A stretch of 64,000 nt of DNA from Nannocystis sp. (GTDB lineage Bacteria > Myxococcota_A > Polyangia > Nannocystales > Nannocystaceae). The stretch spans positions 620,001-684,000 of the forward strand of contig NZ_JADJNN010000003.1 in the NCBI RefSeq assembly GCF_016714285.1, read 5' to 3'. The translations under genes and the position numbers were made by a program. This document shows, piece after piece, positions 22,951 to 31,349 of this stretch. Every line of letters starts with the position of its first letter. Positions within the stretch are counted from its first letter, which is position 1. A model generated the notes under the pieces. It was not told the DNA's origin and did no database searches. It saw nothing but the letters and a program-made list of their open reading frames with translations.

Positions 22951-25542
22951 TTGGCCGACGTGGTCAAAGAGTTCGACCCCCTGGACGCGACCCTGATCGG
23001 TGAGACCGATGCGGTGGCACGCCGCGAGCCGCCGTCGATGTCGGGGCTGTTCGCGGGCCGCTACCAGATCGAGCGGCTGGTCGGGCGCGGCGGGATGGGC
23101 ACGGTGTACCGCGCGCTCGACATCATGGTCGGCGATGTCGTGGCGCTGAAGGTGCTCGACGCGGCGGTGACGGGGGCCACGGACCAGATCGAGTGGTTTC
23201 GCCGCGAGGTCCGCCTGGCGCGTCGCATCACCCATCCGAACGTGGCCCGCACCCACGACATGGGCGAGCAGGGCGGGTCGCACTACATCACGATGGAGTT
23301 CGTCGAGGGGACCACGCTGCAGGAGGTGCTGCGGGTCCGGGACGGCGAGGCGGGCGACGGTGAGGGCCGGCGCACGCGGCAGGCGCTGGAGCCGGCCCGG
23401 GCGGCGCGGGTCGGGCTGTCGGTGTGCGAGGGGCTGGCCGCGGCGCACGCGGCGGGGGTGGTGCACCGCGACCTGAAGCCGGCCAACGTGTTGATCGAGC
23501 GCAGCGGTCGAGTGGTGCTGACGGACTTCGGCATCGCCCGCACGCTCAGCGACGAGAACACCGGGGCGCGCACGCAGGGCGTGGTGGGCACGCCGCTGTA
23601 CATGGCGCCGGAGCAGCTGTCGGGGCTGCCGGTCGACGTGCGGGTGGATATCTATGCGATCGGGCTGATCTTGTTCGAGATGATGACGGGGGTGCTGCCG
23701 TTCGCCGGGCACACGCCGATCGCGGCCGCGCTGGCGCGCCTGACCCAGCCGCCGCCCGATCCGCGGTCGGTGCGGCCGGGGCTGCCGGAGCCGCTGGCGC
23801 AGCTGATCGTGCAGTGCATGGCGCAGAAGCCGGAGGATCGCCCGGCCAGCGCGACCGAGGTCGCCGAGCGCCTGCGTGCCTGGCTGCTGCAGAGCGGCGA
23901 GTCGCTGATGGGCGTGTCGACGGTGACGATGCTCGGGGCGATGGCGGCGGCCGCCGGGGCCGGGCCATTTCCGCCGAGCACCGGGACGCTGACGCCGACG
24001 CAGCAGCAGGTGACGACCGGGTCGACCTCGGGGGCGCCCGGGACGATGACGTCGGGAGGCCTGACGCAGGGGGGCACCCGCGGCGGGCCGGGGACGACGC
24101 TGACGCGGTCGCTGCGGCCGCTGGCGCCGGTGCCGACGGCCGAGCGGGCGCTGGCGGTGCTGCCGTTTCGCTACGTGGGACCGCCGGACCAGAGCTACCT
24201 GGGTGACGCGCTGACGGACGAGCTGATCGACGTGCTGTCGCGGACGCGGGGGCTGCGGGTGCTGGGCAGCGGGGCGACCGCGAAGTACCGCAGCGACCGC
24301 GACCCGCGGGCGGTGGGTGCGGACCTCGGGGTCGACGCGGTGGTCGACGCGACGGTGCAGGCGAGCGCGAAGCAGGTGCGCGTGGCGGCGCGGCTGGTCG
24401 AGGTGGCGAGCGGGACGCAGCTGTGGAGCGAGCGCTTCGAGAGCGGCCTGGAGGACCTGTTCGAGCTGCAGGATCGCATCAGCAAGCGGATCGCGGAGGC
24501 GCTGCGGGTCGAGCTCAGCACAACCGCCAGCGTTGTCGAGGCGCCGGCCGAGGCGGTGTCGTTGTATCTGCGAGGCCGGCGCAAGCTGCTGGCCTTCCAG
24601 GTGATCGGGCCCGACGGGGCGATCGAGCTGCTCGAGCAATGCATCGAGCTGGCGCCGCATCTGCAGCCGGCGATCGCGTGCCACGCGATCGCCTGCCTGC
24701 GCGCGTGGTTCATGCCGTCGTCGTTCCTCGACGACGAGAAGCCGCGGGACTGGGAGCAGGAGGCGCGGGCGAGCGTGGCGCGGGCGCTCGAGGAGGCGCC
24801 CGACACGGCCGAGACCTACCTGGCGCGGGCGATGCTCGGGGTCCAGCTCGGCGAGTGGCGCGAGGCGGTGAAGGCGCTGGTGAAGGCGCTGGAGATCGCG
24901 CCGACCTACGCGCACGCGCACCAGTACCTGGCGCAGCTGCAGTGCGAGGCGGGCAACACCAAGGAGGGGCTCGAGCGGGCCAAGCTGGCCTACGACCTCG
25001 AGCCGAGCCTGACCGTGTGCCTGTACGACATGGCCCGGCTGAACGCGCTGCGCGGCGACCGGGACGAGTGCAACCGCTACCTCGAGATGGCGGAGCACAA
25101 CTCGCGCTTTCGCAGCCCGACGCTGCAGTTTCGCCTGCGGGTGGCGACCTGGTACGGCGACATGGACACGGTGCAGGACATCCGCGACAGCCTGGCGGGC
25201 GAGGACTCGGACGGCTTCGGGCTCTACGTCGCCAACTTCGCGAAGGCGGTGGCCGGCGACTTCGACAAGCCGCGGCTCGATGAGCTGTGCGCCGAGCTGC
25301 TGGCGCGCGCCCCGAGCCCGCGCTTCTACACGCTGATGTGCCAGAACTGCGTCGAGATCTACATGTCGCGCGGGTATCCGGAGGAGGCGCTGCGCCTCTT
25401 CCAGCTGGCGGCGGATCGCGTGCTGATCGACATCGAGTGGACCGACCGCTGCCCGCTGCTCAAGGGGCTGCGCAGCTTGCCGGGCTTCGCCGAGGCGCGC
25501 CGCAAGGTCCGGCAGCGGGTCCAGGCGATGTGGAGCCTGTGA
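22951..25542 (+). CDS. Ser/Thr protein kinase with TolB-like and TPR domains
   Basis: An 863-residue protein. Residues about 36-310 are a Hanks-type kinase: GRGGMGTVY (45-53), VALK with Lys67, HRDLKPANV (172-180), DFG (192-194), then GTPLYMAPEQ. A Thr/Gly/Pro linker (320-385) leads to a domain starting RALAVLPFRYVGP and LTDELIDVLSRTRGLRV, typical of the TolB/FlgO-like domain found in such kinases. The last 320 residues are TPR-like helices. No membrane helix is evident. Start is TTG at 22951 or GTG at 22960. It sits between an ABC permease and an ABC ATPase, with only 4 bp to the latter. Confidence 0.9.
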   Translation: MADVVKEFDPLDATLIGETDAVARREPPSMSGLFAGRYQIERLVGRGGMGTVYRALDIMVGDVVALKVLDAAVTGATDQIEWFRREVRLARRITHPNVARTHDMGEQGGSHYITMEFVEGTTLQEVLRVRDGEAGDGEGRRTRQALEPARAARVGLSVCEGLAAAHAAGVVHRDLKPANVLIERSGRVVLTDFGIARTLSDENTGARTQGVVGTPLYMAPEQLSGLPVDVRVDIYAIGLILFEMMTGVLPFAGHTPIAAALARLTQPPPDPRSVRPGLPEPLAQLIVQCMAQKPEDRPASATEVAERLRAWLLQSGESLMGVSTVTMLGAMAAAAGAGPFPPSTGTLTPTQQQVTTGSTSGAPGTMTSGGLTQGGTRGGPGTTLTRSLRPLAPVPTAERALAVLPFRYVGPPDQSYLGDALTDELIDVLSRTRGLRVLGSGATAKYRSDRDPRAVGADLGVDAVVDATVQASAKQVRVAARLVEVASGTQLWSERFESGLEDLFELQDRISKRIAEALRVELSTTASVVEAPAEAVSLYLRGRRKLLAFQVIGPDGAIELLEQCIELAPHLQPAIACHAIACLRAWFMPSSFLDDEKPRDWEQEARASVARALEEAPDTAETYLARAMLGVQLGEWREAVKALVKALEIAPTYAHAHQYLAQLQCEAGNTKEGLERAKLAYDLEPSLTVCLYDMARLNALRGDRDECNRYLEMAEHNSRFRSPTLQFRLRVATWYGDMDTVQDIRDSLAGEDSDGFGLYVANFAKAVAGDFDKPRLDELCAELLARAPSPRFYTLMCQNCVEIYMSRGYPEEALRLFQLAADRVLIDIEWTDRCPLLKGLRSLPGFAEARRKVRQRVQAMWSL

Positions 25543-25546
25543 CGGC

Positions 25547-26617
25547 GTGACGCTCGAGCTGCGGGACATCCACAAGGCGTTCCCGCAGCGGGGCAGCGTG
25601 GCCGTGGGGGCCGCGGGGTCGCGCGAGGCGGTGGCGCTGCGGGGGGTGTCGCTGACGCTGCCCCTGAGGGGCTACACCTGCGTGATGGGGGCGTCGGGCT
25701 GCGGCAAGACGACGCTGCTGCGGATCGTCGCCGGGCTCGAGCGACCCGAGCGCGGCGAGGTGGTGCTCGGCGGGCGATCGATCACCGCGCTGCCGGCGGA
25801 GAAGCGACCGGTGCACACGCTGTTTCAGGGCTACGCCCTGTTCCCGCATTTGAGCGCGTGGGACAACGTGGCCTTCGCGCCGCGCCTCGCGGGCGCGAGC
25901 GGGGCGGCGCTGCGGGAGCGCGTCGAGGCGCTGCTGGCCGACGTCGGGCTGCCCCCGCGGCTGTACCCGCGGCGACCGGCCGAGCTGTCGGGCGGGGAGC
26001 GCCAGCGGGTCGCGCTGGCGCGGGCGCTGGCGGGGCAGCCGGCGATGGTGCTGCTCGACGAGCCGCTGGCGGCGCTCGACCGGCCGCTGCGCTCGGGGCT
26101 GCGGCTGCTGCTCAAGGAGACGCAGCGGCGGCGCGGCATCGGCTTCCTGCACGTGACGCACGAGCCCGAGGAGGCGCTGGCGCTGGCTGACACGCTGGTG
26201 TTGATGGACCACGGCGAGGTGCTGGCGCAGGGGGCCCCGGCGCAGCTGTACGCGCGGCCGATGGACATGACGAGCGCGCGCCTGCTCGGCGACCTGACGC
26301 CGGCGCCTGGGCAGCCGGGCAAGTGGTTGCGGCCGGAGCGGCTGCTGGTGGTGGATGGCTCGGAGGACATGTCCGATGAGGCAGGTACGTGGCGGCGCAC
26401 GCTCGCGACCCTGGACGGGGTGGCGTGCCTGGGCGACCGCTGGGAGCTGCAGCTGCGCGGGGAGGGGCAGCGGCTGCTGGCGCGGGGATTGACCGCGCCG
26501 TCGGCGGGCCCCGGGGCGGTGGTCGTGCTGCGCTGGCGGGCGGAGGACGAGCTCTTGCTGGGCGAGGGGGCGGCGATGTCGGCGGCGGGGTGGTCGTCGG
26601 TGGCGCTGCGGCTGTGA
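25547..26617 (+). CDS. ABC transporter ATP-binding protein (PotA/FbpC type)
   Basis: A 356-residue ATPase: Walker A GASGCGKTT, Q-loop TLFQGYALFPHLSAWDNV, signature LSGGERQRVALARAL, Walker B MVLLDEP, H-loop HVTHEPEEAL. The C-terminal 110 residues, with KWLRPERLLVV, look like a TOBE-type regulatory domain, as in polyamine, iron and thiamine importers. GTG at 25547, 4 bp after the kinase stop. It probably serves the fused permease at 21429. A degenerate hairpin falls in the TOBE region (26365-26388). Confidence 0.9.
   Translation: MTLELRDIHKAFPQRGSVAVGAAGSREAVALRGVSLTLPLRGYTCVMGASGCGKTTLLRIVAGLERPERGEVVLGGRSITALPAEKRPVHTLFQGYALFPHLSAWDNVAFAPRLAGASGAALRERVEALLADVGLPPRLYPRRPAELSGGERQRVALARALAGQPAMVLLDEPLAALDRPLRSGLRLLLKETQRRRGIGFLHVTHEPEEALALADTLVLMDHGEVLAQGAPAQLYARPMDMTSARLLGDLTPAPGQPGKWLRPERLLVVDGSEDMSDEAGTWRRTLATLDGVACLGDRWELQLRGEGQRLLARGLTAPSAGPGAVVVLRWRAEDELLLGEGAAMSAAGWSSVALRL
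26365..26388. repeat. Degenerate dispersed hairpin, in frame in the ATPase gene
   Basis: GACATGTCC followed by GATG and a decayed second arm (AGGCAGGTACGT). It encodes EDMSDEAG in the poorly conserved C-terminal domain. Confidence 0.5.
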
Positions 26618-26620
26618 GGG

Positions 26621-28561
26621 TCAGTCGATCTCGACGGTGTTGATCGATCGGATCGTGGCGCCGGCGGGGTAGGCGTAGGACACGAACTTGGTGTAGACGA
26701 GCTGGCTGGCGGCGGAGCCCCAGCCCCACACGGTCACGCCGAAGGGCTTCTCGCTGACGATCTCGTGGCGGCCGTTGGCGCACTTGCCCACCTTCGTGAA
26801 GTTGCCGGTGACGAGCTGCACGCGGGTCCACTCGAGGCCGGGGGCGAGCGGCTTCCAGGCGACGAGCGGGCCGGTGCAGCCGAGGACCACGTCGGCGAAG
26901 CCGCCGTCCTCCTCGCGGCGCACGACCACCAGCTCGGTCTCCGAGTAGGTCGGGTCGGTGAAGAAGATGTAGCGGCGCTGGAACTGGGCCGGCGGGATGA
27001 GGTTGACCCACTCGGGGTCGCCGGCGCCGCCGAAGGGTTGGCCGCCGGTCATGTAGGCGGAGGCGTAGAAGGGGTGCTGCTCGTCCTGGCTGTGCACGTG
27101 GAAGGGGCCGGCGGCGTTGAAGTCGGCGACCTGTCCGAGGGTGAGGGTGGTCGGTGCGCCAGGCGGCTTGAAGGGGGTCCAGGTCAGCTGGGTGTCCTTG
27201 GCGGCGCCGACCAGGCGCCACGGCGGGGACTCGGGCTTGTTGGGGTCGCGATCGCGGTAGCGGACGGCGGCGTAGGCGTTGCCGAGGGCGCGCACCGGGG
27301 GGATCTGCTGGTGGGCGCCGTCGCAGGCGTAGGTGTCGGTCGGGATGTTGAGGCAGGTCGAGCCGCCGAACAGGGCGAATGGTTTGTCGGCGAGGATGGT
27401 CGAGCCGGTGAGCTCGTCGTTCTGGTTGATCTGCAGGCTCTCGCCGCGGGACAGCGTGTAGGTCAGGGGCACGCCGGCGGGGCCGCCCTTGACGTCCTTG
27501 CCGGCCTTGACGGCGGCGTTGGGGCGCAGCGTGATGTTGGTGTCCTGCTCGCGGGCGATGAAGGTGAGCAGCGGGGTGCCCGAGGGGCCGGCGGGGCCGG
27601 CGTTGACGGCGATGTAGCTGCGGTCCCAGACGCTGGTCGGGAGCAGCAGGGAGGCGGCGGTGACCGCCCCCGAGCCGCCGCCGAAGGGCTGCATCTGGTA
27701 GGCGGCGACCGGGACGTCGCTGGTGATGTGGAAGGCGAGGCCGCGGCCGGTCCCGGCGATCTGGGTCTCCTCAGGGATCGCGGGGCCGGCGGGGCAGTTG
27801 GGGTAGGTACCTGGCCCTCGGGACAGGAAGAGGATCGCGACCTCGCCAACGGGCAGGCCGGCGGCGTTGTTGTAGGGGGCGAAGCCGAGGTCCTGGCCCT
27901 GGCCCTTGGGGATCCGCGAGAAGTTGTTGACCGGGAGGATGGTGTTGCCGTGGCGCACCGTGAGGTGGGCCGCGGTGGTGCCGGTGTTGGCGACGAACAC
28001 GGCGAAGCAGGCGCCCTCGGCCTCGGGGTTGAGCTCGGTCTTCACGGCCCAGAAGTCGCAGCCCTCGGAGCGCTGGAGCAGGCCGGCCGCGTCGCAGGCG
28101 CTGAGCGGCTGGCAGCCGTCGTTGAGGCAGTAGCTGCCTGGCTCGCAGGCTTCGATGACCTCGCCGTCGCACAGGACGGCGTCGAACTCGGGGGCGCAGC
28201 TGAGGGTGCAGCCGGTGCCGGAGCCGCCGCTGACGTTGCCGCTGGTGCTGCTGGTGCTGCTGGTGCTGCTGGTGCTGAGCTCGCCGGTGCTGGTGCTGCT
28301 CTGCTCCTCGCCGCTCGTGGTCGTGATGTCTGGCTCGCTGGTGATGTCGGTGGTGCTGGTGTCGTTGCTGGTGCTCGGGTCGCTGCTGCTCGCGGCGGGC
28401 GTCGTGGTGGGTGCGCCGGTCGGCGCACCGGAGCTCGTGACGAGCACGCCGGAGCTCGAGCCGCTGGTCGCGTCGACGTCACCCGTCCACTCGCCGACGG
28501 TTTGGCCGCAAGCGAGTGGCAACGCAGCGGCGAGCACTGAGGCGCGAGCCAGCGGTGTCAT
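26621..28561 (-). CDS. IgGFc-binding-type lipoprotein (paralogue 1)
   Basis: A 646-residue exported protein: lipobox PLAC (Cys18), Ser/Thr/Pro linker to about residue 120, a Cys-rich piece CTLSCAPEFDAVLCDGEVIE with CEPGSYC, then a long domain resembling the IgGFc-binding N-terminal domain (VPVAAYQMQPFGGG, ALFGGSTCLNIP, YACDGAHQQIPPVRALGNAY, GVTVWGWGSAAS). Closely related to the next gene upstream and to the one at 43598. Known members are surface or secreted proteins; the ligand in bacteria is unknown. Confidence 0.85.
   Translation of the reverse strand: MTPLARASVLAAALPLACGQTVGEWTGDVDATSGSSSGVLVTSSGAPTGAPTTTPAASSSDPSTSNDTSTTDITSEPDITTTSGEEQSSTSTGELSTSSTSSTSSTSGNVSGGSGTGCTLSCAPEFDAVLCDGEVIEACEPGSYCLNDGCQPLSACDAAGLLQRSEGCDFWAVKTELNPEAEGACFAVFVANTGTTAAHLTVRHGNTILPVNNFSRIPKGQGQDLGFAPYNNAAGLPVGEVAILFLSRGPGTYPNCPAGPAIPEETQIAGTGRGLAFHITSDVPVAAYQMQPFGGGSGAVTAASLLLPTSVWDRSYIAVNAGPAGPSGTPLLTFIAREQDTNITLRPNAAVKAGKDVKGGPAGVPLTYTLSRGESLQINQNDELTGSTILADKPFALFGGSTCLNIPTDTYACDGAHQQIPPVRALGNAYAAVRYRDRDPNKPESPPWRLVGAAKDTQLTWTPFKPPGAPTTLTLGQVADFNAAGPFHVHSQDEQHPFYASAYMTGGQPFGGAGDPEWVNLIPPAQFQRRYIFFTDPTYSETELVVVRREEDGGFADVVLGCTGPLVAWKPLAPGLEWTRVQLVTGNFTKVGKCANGRHEIVSEKPFGVTVWGWGSAASQLVYTKFVSYAYPAGATIRSINTVEID
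27811..27826. repeat. Hairpin-like sequence inside IgGFc paralogue 1
   Basis: CTGGCC and GGACAG around CTCG, encoding LSRGPG. The paralogue has the same residues (LSRGPG) with different codons and no hairpin, so this match may be chance. Confidence 0.4.
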
Positions 28562-28698
28562 CGCGGATCAACGTAGGCTAAACCGATCCACGGTGTCGAG
28601 CGGCCCACGAGCAGGCGCGTCGCTGCGCCGTCACGCGGCGAGCTCTGGCTCGCGGTCGCCCCCACGCCGGGGAATGTGCGTCTCCCGCTCGTATGAAA

Positions 28699-28714
28699 CT
28701 GTCCCAAGGGACAG
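28699..28714. repeat. Dispersed hairpin element
   Basis: Perfect arms CTGTCC and GGACAG around CAAG, in the intergenic gap. Confidence 0.85.
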
Positions 28715-28866
28715 GTAGCACATGCGCGCGCGAGCGGCCCCGCGATCGCTTCGCCAGAAATCAGGCCTTCTCGCCAGGAAATTCGGCAGCGGGGCCGGCG
28801 CCCCGCGGGCCGGTCCCGCGCGGAGGCGGGGCCTTGGCGGGGCGCGAAGCGGGGGCTGATTGGCGC

Positions 28867-28882
28867 CTGTCCCGAGGGACAG
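28867..28882. repeat. Dispersed hairpin element at a gene end
   Basis: Perfect arms CTGTCC and GGACAG around CGAG, ending one base after the stop codon of IgGFc paralogue 2 on the minus strand, where a terminator would be expected. Confidence 0.85.
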
Positions 28883-28883
28883 A

Positions 28884-30872
28884 TCATTGCGGGAGGATGA
28901 CGACGTCGTTGATCGACTTGATCGCGGCGCCGGCCGGATAGGCGTACGACACGTACACCGAGTTGAAGCCGACGCTGGCGTTCGAGCCCCAGCCCCACAC
29001 AGTCACGCCGAAGGGGTTGTCGCTCTTCATCTCGTGGCGGCCGTTGGAGCAGTTGCCCTGGTCCTGGAAGTTGCCGGTGACGAGGTCGACGCGGGTCCAC
29101 TCCTGGTCCTGGCCGAGGGCGGTCCAGTTGCCGAGGTCGCCGGCGCAGCCGAGGTTCACGGGGGCGAAGGCGCCGTCCTTCCGGTTGCGGACGACGACGA
29201 GCGAGGTGTCGGGGTAGGTGGGGTCGGTGAAGAGCACGTACTCGTCGAGGTACTGGGCGGTGGGGATGACGTTGACCCACTCGGGGTCGCCGGTGCCGCC
29301 GTAGTTGGCGCCTCCGGTCATGTAGCCGGCGAAGTAGAACGGGTGGTCGAGGTCCTGGCTGGAGACGAGGAAGGGGCCGGCGGCGTTGAACTCGACGGCC
29401 TGGCCGAGGGTGAGGACGTCGGGGGCGCCGTTGGGCTTGGCGGGGATGTAGGTCAGGTTGGTGTCGGCGACGGCGCCGACGAGGCGCCACGGCGGGGACT
29501 CCTCGTTGTTGTTGACGCGGTTGCGGTAGCGGACGGCGGCGTAGCTGTTGCCGAGGGCCTTGACCGGGGGGATCTGCTGGTGGGCGCCGTCGCAGGCGAT
29601 CGCGTTGGGGAGCACGTTGAGGCAGCTGGCGCCGCCGAACATGCCGAAGCGCTTGTTGCCGACGATCGGCGAGCCGGTGAGCTCGGTGGGCTGGCTAAAC
29701 TGGAGGGTCTGGCCGCGGTTGATCATGTACTTGATCGGGACGCCGGCGGGGCCGCCGGGGACGCCGTTGCCGCCGACGATCGCGACCTTGGGATCGATCG
29801 TGATCTCGGTGCCATCCTCCGCGCCGACCACGCTAAACAGCGGGTTGGCCTGGGGCACGGCCTGGCTCTTGAGGTAGGCGTTGATGGCGATGTAGTTGAT
29901 GTCCCAGACGCTGGTCGGCAGCAGCAGGGTGGCCGAGGTGGCCGCGACCGAGCCGCCGCCGTAGGGGAGCATCTGGTAGGCGGCGACCGGGTAGTCGGTG
30001 CTGATGCGGAAGGCTTTGCCGAAGCCGGTGCCGACGACGTGGGTCTCCTGCAGGATGCCGGCGGGCGCGGGGCAGTTGGGGAAGCCGCCGGGGCCGCGCG
30101 AGAGGAACATGATCGCGACCTCGCCGACGGGCAGGCCGACGTTGGCGTCGTAGGGGCCGTAGACGATGTTCTTGCCCTGGCCCGAGGGGATGCGCGTGAA
30201 GCTGGCGATCGGCAGGACGGCGCCGTTGTACTCGACGGTCAGCTTGACCGGTTGGTCGCTGGTGTTGGCGACGAAGGCGGCGAAGCACGAGCCGGCGGCC
30301 TCGGCGATGAGCTCGCTCTTGACGGCGTAGTACTCACAGCCCTCGGAGCTCTGGAACAGCTCGGCGGCCTCGCAGGGGGTCAGCGGGACGCAGGCCGCGT
30401 CGACGCAGTAGTTGCCCTGGGCGCACACCTCGACGACCTCGCCGCCGCACAGGACCGACTGGTTGTCGTCGGCGCAGGAGAAGTCGATGCAGGGCTCGCC
30501 GGTGGTGCTGTCGCCGCCGCCGGTGCTGGCCGTGGTGGTCGTGCTCGGGTCGGTGTCGCTGACCGAGACCTGCATCGTGGTCGCGCTGTCGGTGGCGGTC
30601 GCGCTCGGGTCGCTGGTGTTGGCGGTGGTCGCCTCGGTGCCGGTCTGCGAGGCGGAGCCCGAGCCGGCGGTGGTGTCGGTGGTGGTCGGGACCGTGTCGC
30701 TGACCGAGCCCTGCGTCGGGTTGTCGGTGGCGGAGATGCTCGTGCTGGGGTTGGTGGCGGAGGTGGTCTGCCCGGCGCTCTCCTCCGTCCGGCCGGTGTC
30801 ATCGCCGCAGGCGAGGGGCAGGAGGGCGACGAGGCCGAGGCGAAGGGCTGGGTGACAGGCCAGAGTTTTCAT
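28884..30872 (-). CDS. IgGFc-binding-type lipoprotein (paralogue 2)
   Basis: A 662-residue exported protein: lipobox PLAC (Cys22), Ser/Thr linker to about residue 130, Cys-rich CIDFSCADDNQSVLCGGEVVE with CAQGNYCVDAACVP, then the same long domain as paralogue 1 (YPVAAYQMLPYGGG, GMFGGASCLNVLP, IACDGAHQQIPPVKALGNSY, GVTVWGWGSNAS). Block-by-block identity with paralogue 1 points to tandem duplication. Both probably sit on the outer surface. Confidence 0.87.
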   Translation of the reverse strand: MKTLACHPALRLGLVALLPLACGDDTGRTEESAGQTTSATNPSTSISATDNPTQGSVSDTVPTTTDTTAGSGSASQTGTEATTANTSDPSATATDSATTMQVSVSDTDPSTTTTASTGGGDSTTGEPCIDFSCADDNQSVLCGGEVVEVCAQGNYCVDAACVPLTPCEAAELFQSSEGCEYYAVKSELIAEAAGSCFAAFVANTSDQPVKLTVEYNGAVLPIASFTRIPSGQGKNIVYGPYDANVGLPVGEVAIMFLSRGPGGFPNCPAPAGILQETHVVGTGFGKAFRISTDYPVAAYQMLPYGGGSVAATSATLLLPTSVWDINYIAINAYLKSQAVPQANPLFSVVGAEDGTEITIDPKVAIVGGNGVPGGPAGVPIKYMINRGQTLQFSQPTELTGSPIVGNKRFGMFGGASCLNVLPNAIACDGAHQQIPPVKALGNSYAAVRYRNRVNNNEESPPWRLVGAVADTNLTYIPAKPNGAPDVLTLGQAVEFNAAGPFLVSSQDLDHPFYFAGYMTGGANYGGTGDPEWVNVIPTAQYLDEYVLFTDPTYPDTSLVVVRNRKDGAFAPVNLGCAGDLGNWTALGQDQEWTRVDLVTGNFQDQGNCSNGRHEMKSDNPFGVTVWGWGSNASVGFNSVYVSYAYPAGAAIKSINDVVILPQ

Positions 30873-30971
30873 GCCCCGACGGTAGACGCGCCGCGACCCG
30901 CTGTCGACGGTCGATGGGCTCGCTTGCGAGCACGGGCTGTGGCGGGCGAATGGAGGCGAAATTCGGGGTTT

Positions 30972-31274
30972 TTACAGCGGGCCCGCGAGCTTCTGGACCG
31001 TGGCTTCCATGCGGCCGGTCCACTGGTTGACGCCGACGGCGATGACGCGGACGCGGTAGCGCTCGCCCTTGCGGGCGCCGGGGAGGCGCATGTCGGCGTC
31101 GCCGAGCTTGCACACGCCGTTGGCTCCGATCACGGGGCGCGAGATCTCGTCGGCGATCGTGACCTCGTAGATCTGACCGACGACGACGCGGCGGTCGTGG
31201 CTGTCTGAAAGGACAGGTGCATCCGTCGCATGCGGCGCGCCCTCGTCGTGGTCGTTGGGGTCGGCGGGGTGCAT
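30972..31274 (-). CDS. Small TRAM-domain-like protein
   Basis: A 100-residue protein whose residues 28-95 fit a TRAM domain, a small RNA-binding beta barrel: VVVGQIYEVTIADE, then LPGARKGERYRVRVIAV and a final strand GRMEATVQKL. The N-terminal 27 residues are acidic and His-rich. A hairpin element (31201-31216) encodes APVLSD just before the barrel. It lies 75 bp downstream of the ATP-grasp gene on the same strand. ATG at 31274. Confidence 0.65.
   Translation of the reverse strand: MHPADPNDHDEGAPHATDAPVLSDSHDRRVVVGQIYEVTIADEISRPVIGANGVCKLGDADMRLPGARKGERYRVRVIAVGVNQWTGRMEATVQKLAGPL
31201..31216. repeat. Dispersed hairpin element, in frame in the TRAM gene
   Basis: Arms CTGTCT and GGACAG around GAAA, in the N-terminal region before the conserved domain. 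Confidence 0.8.
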
Positions 31275-31349
31275 GCAGCGGGCGGCCCCGCATCATGCCA
31301 CATCGGGCCCGGCGCGGCGGAGCCCGGCGCGCGGCTCGATCTCGACAAT

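Larger units (their letters stand above)
28562..28883. other. 322-bp gap with two hairpin elements and GC palindromes
   Basis: Lies between two same-strand IgGFc-type genes. It holds two dispersed hairpins (28699-28714 and 28867-28882) and a palindrome CGGGGC-CGGC-GCCCCG from 28790. No ORF with coding character seen. Promoters for the downstream paralogue should be here. Confidence 0.7.

Noticed and set aside
28562..28883. An ORF across the gap between the two IgGFc genes
   Set aside because: Open frames here lack third-position bias and consist of palindromes and hairpins; no start with a plausible protein was found.
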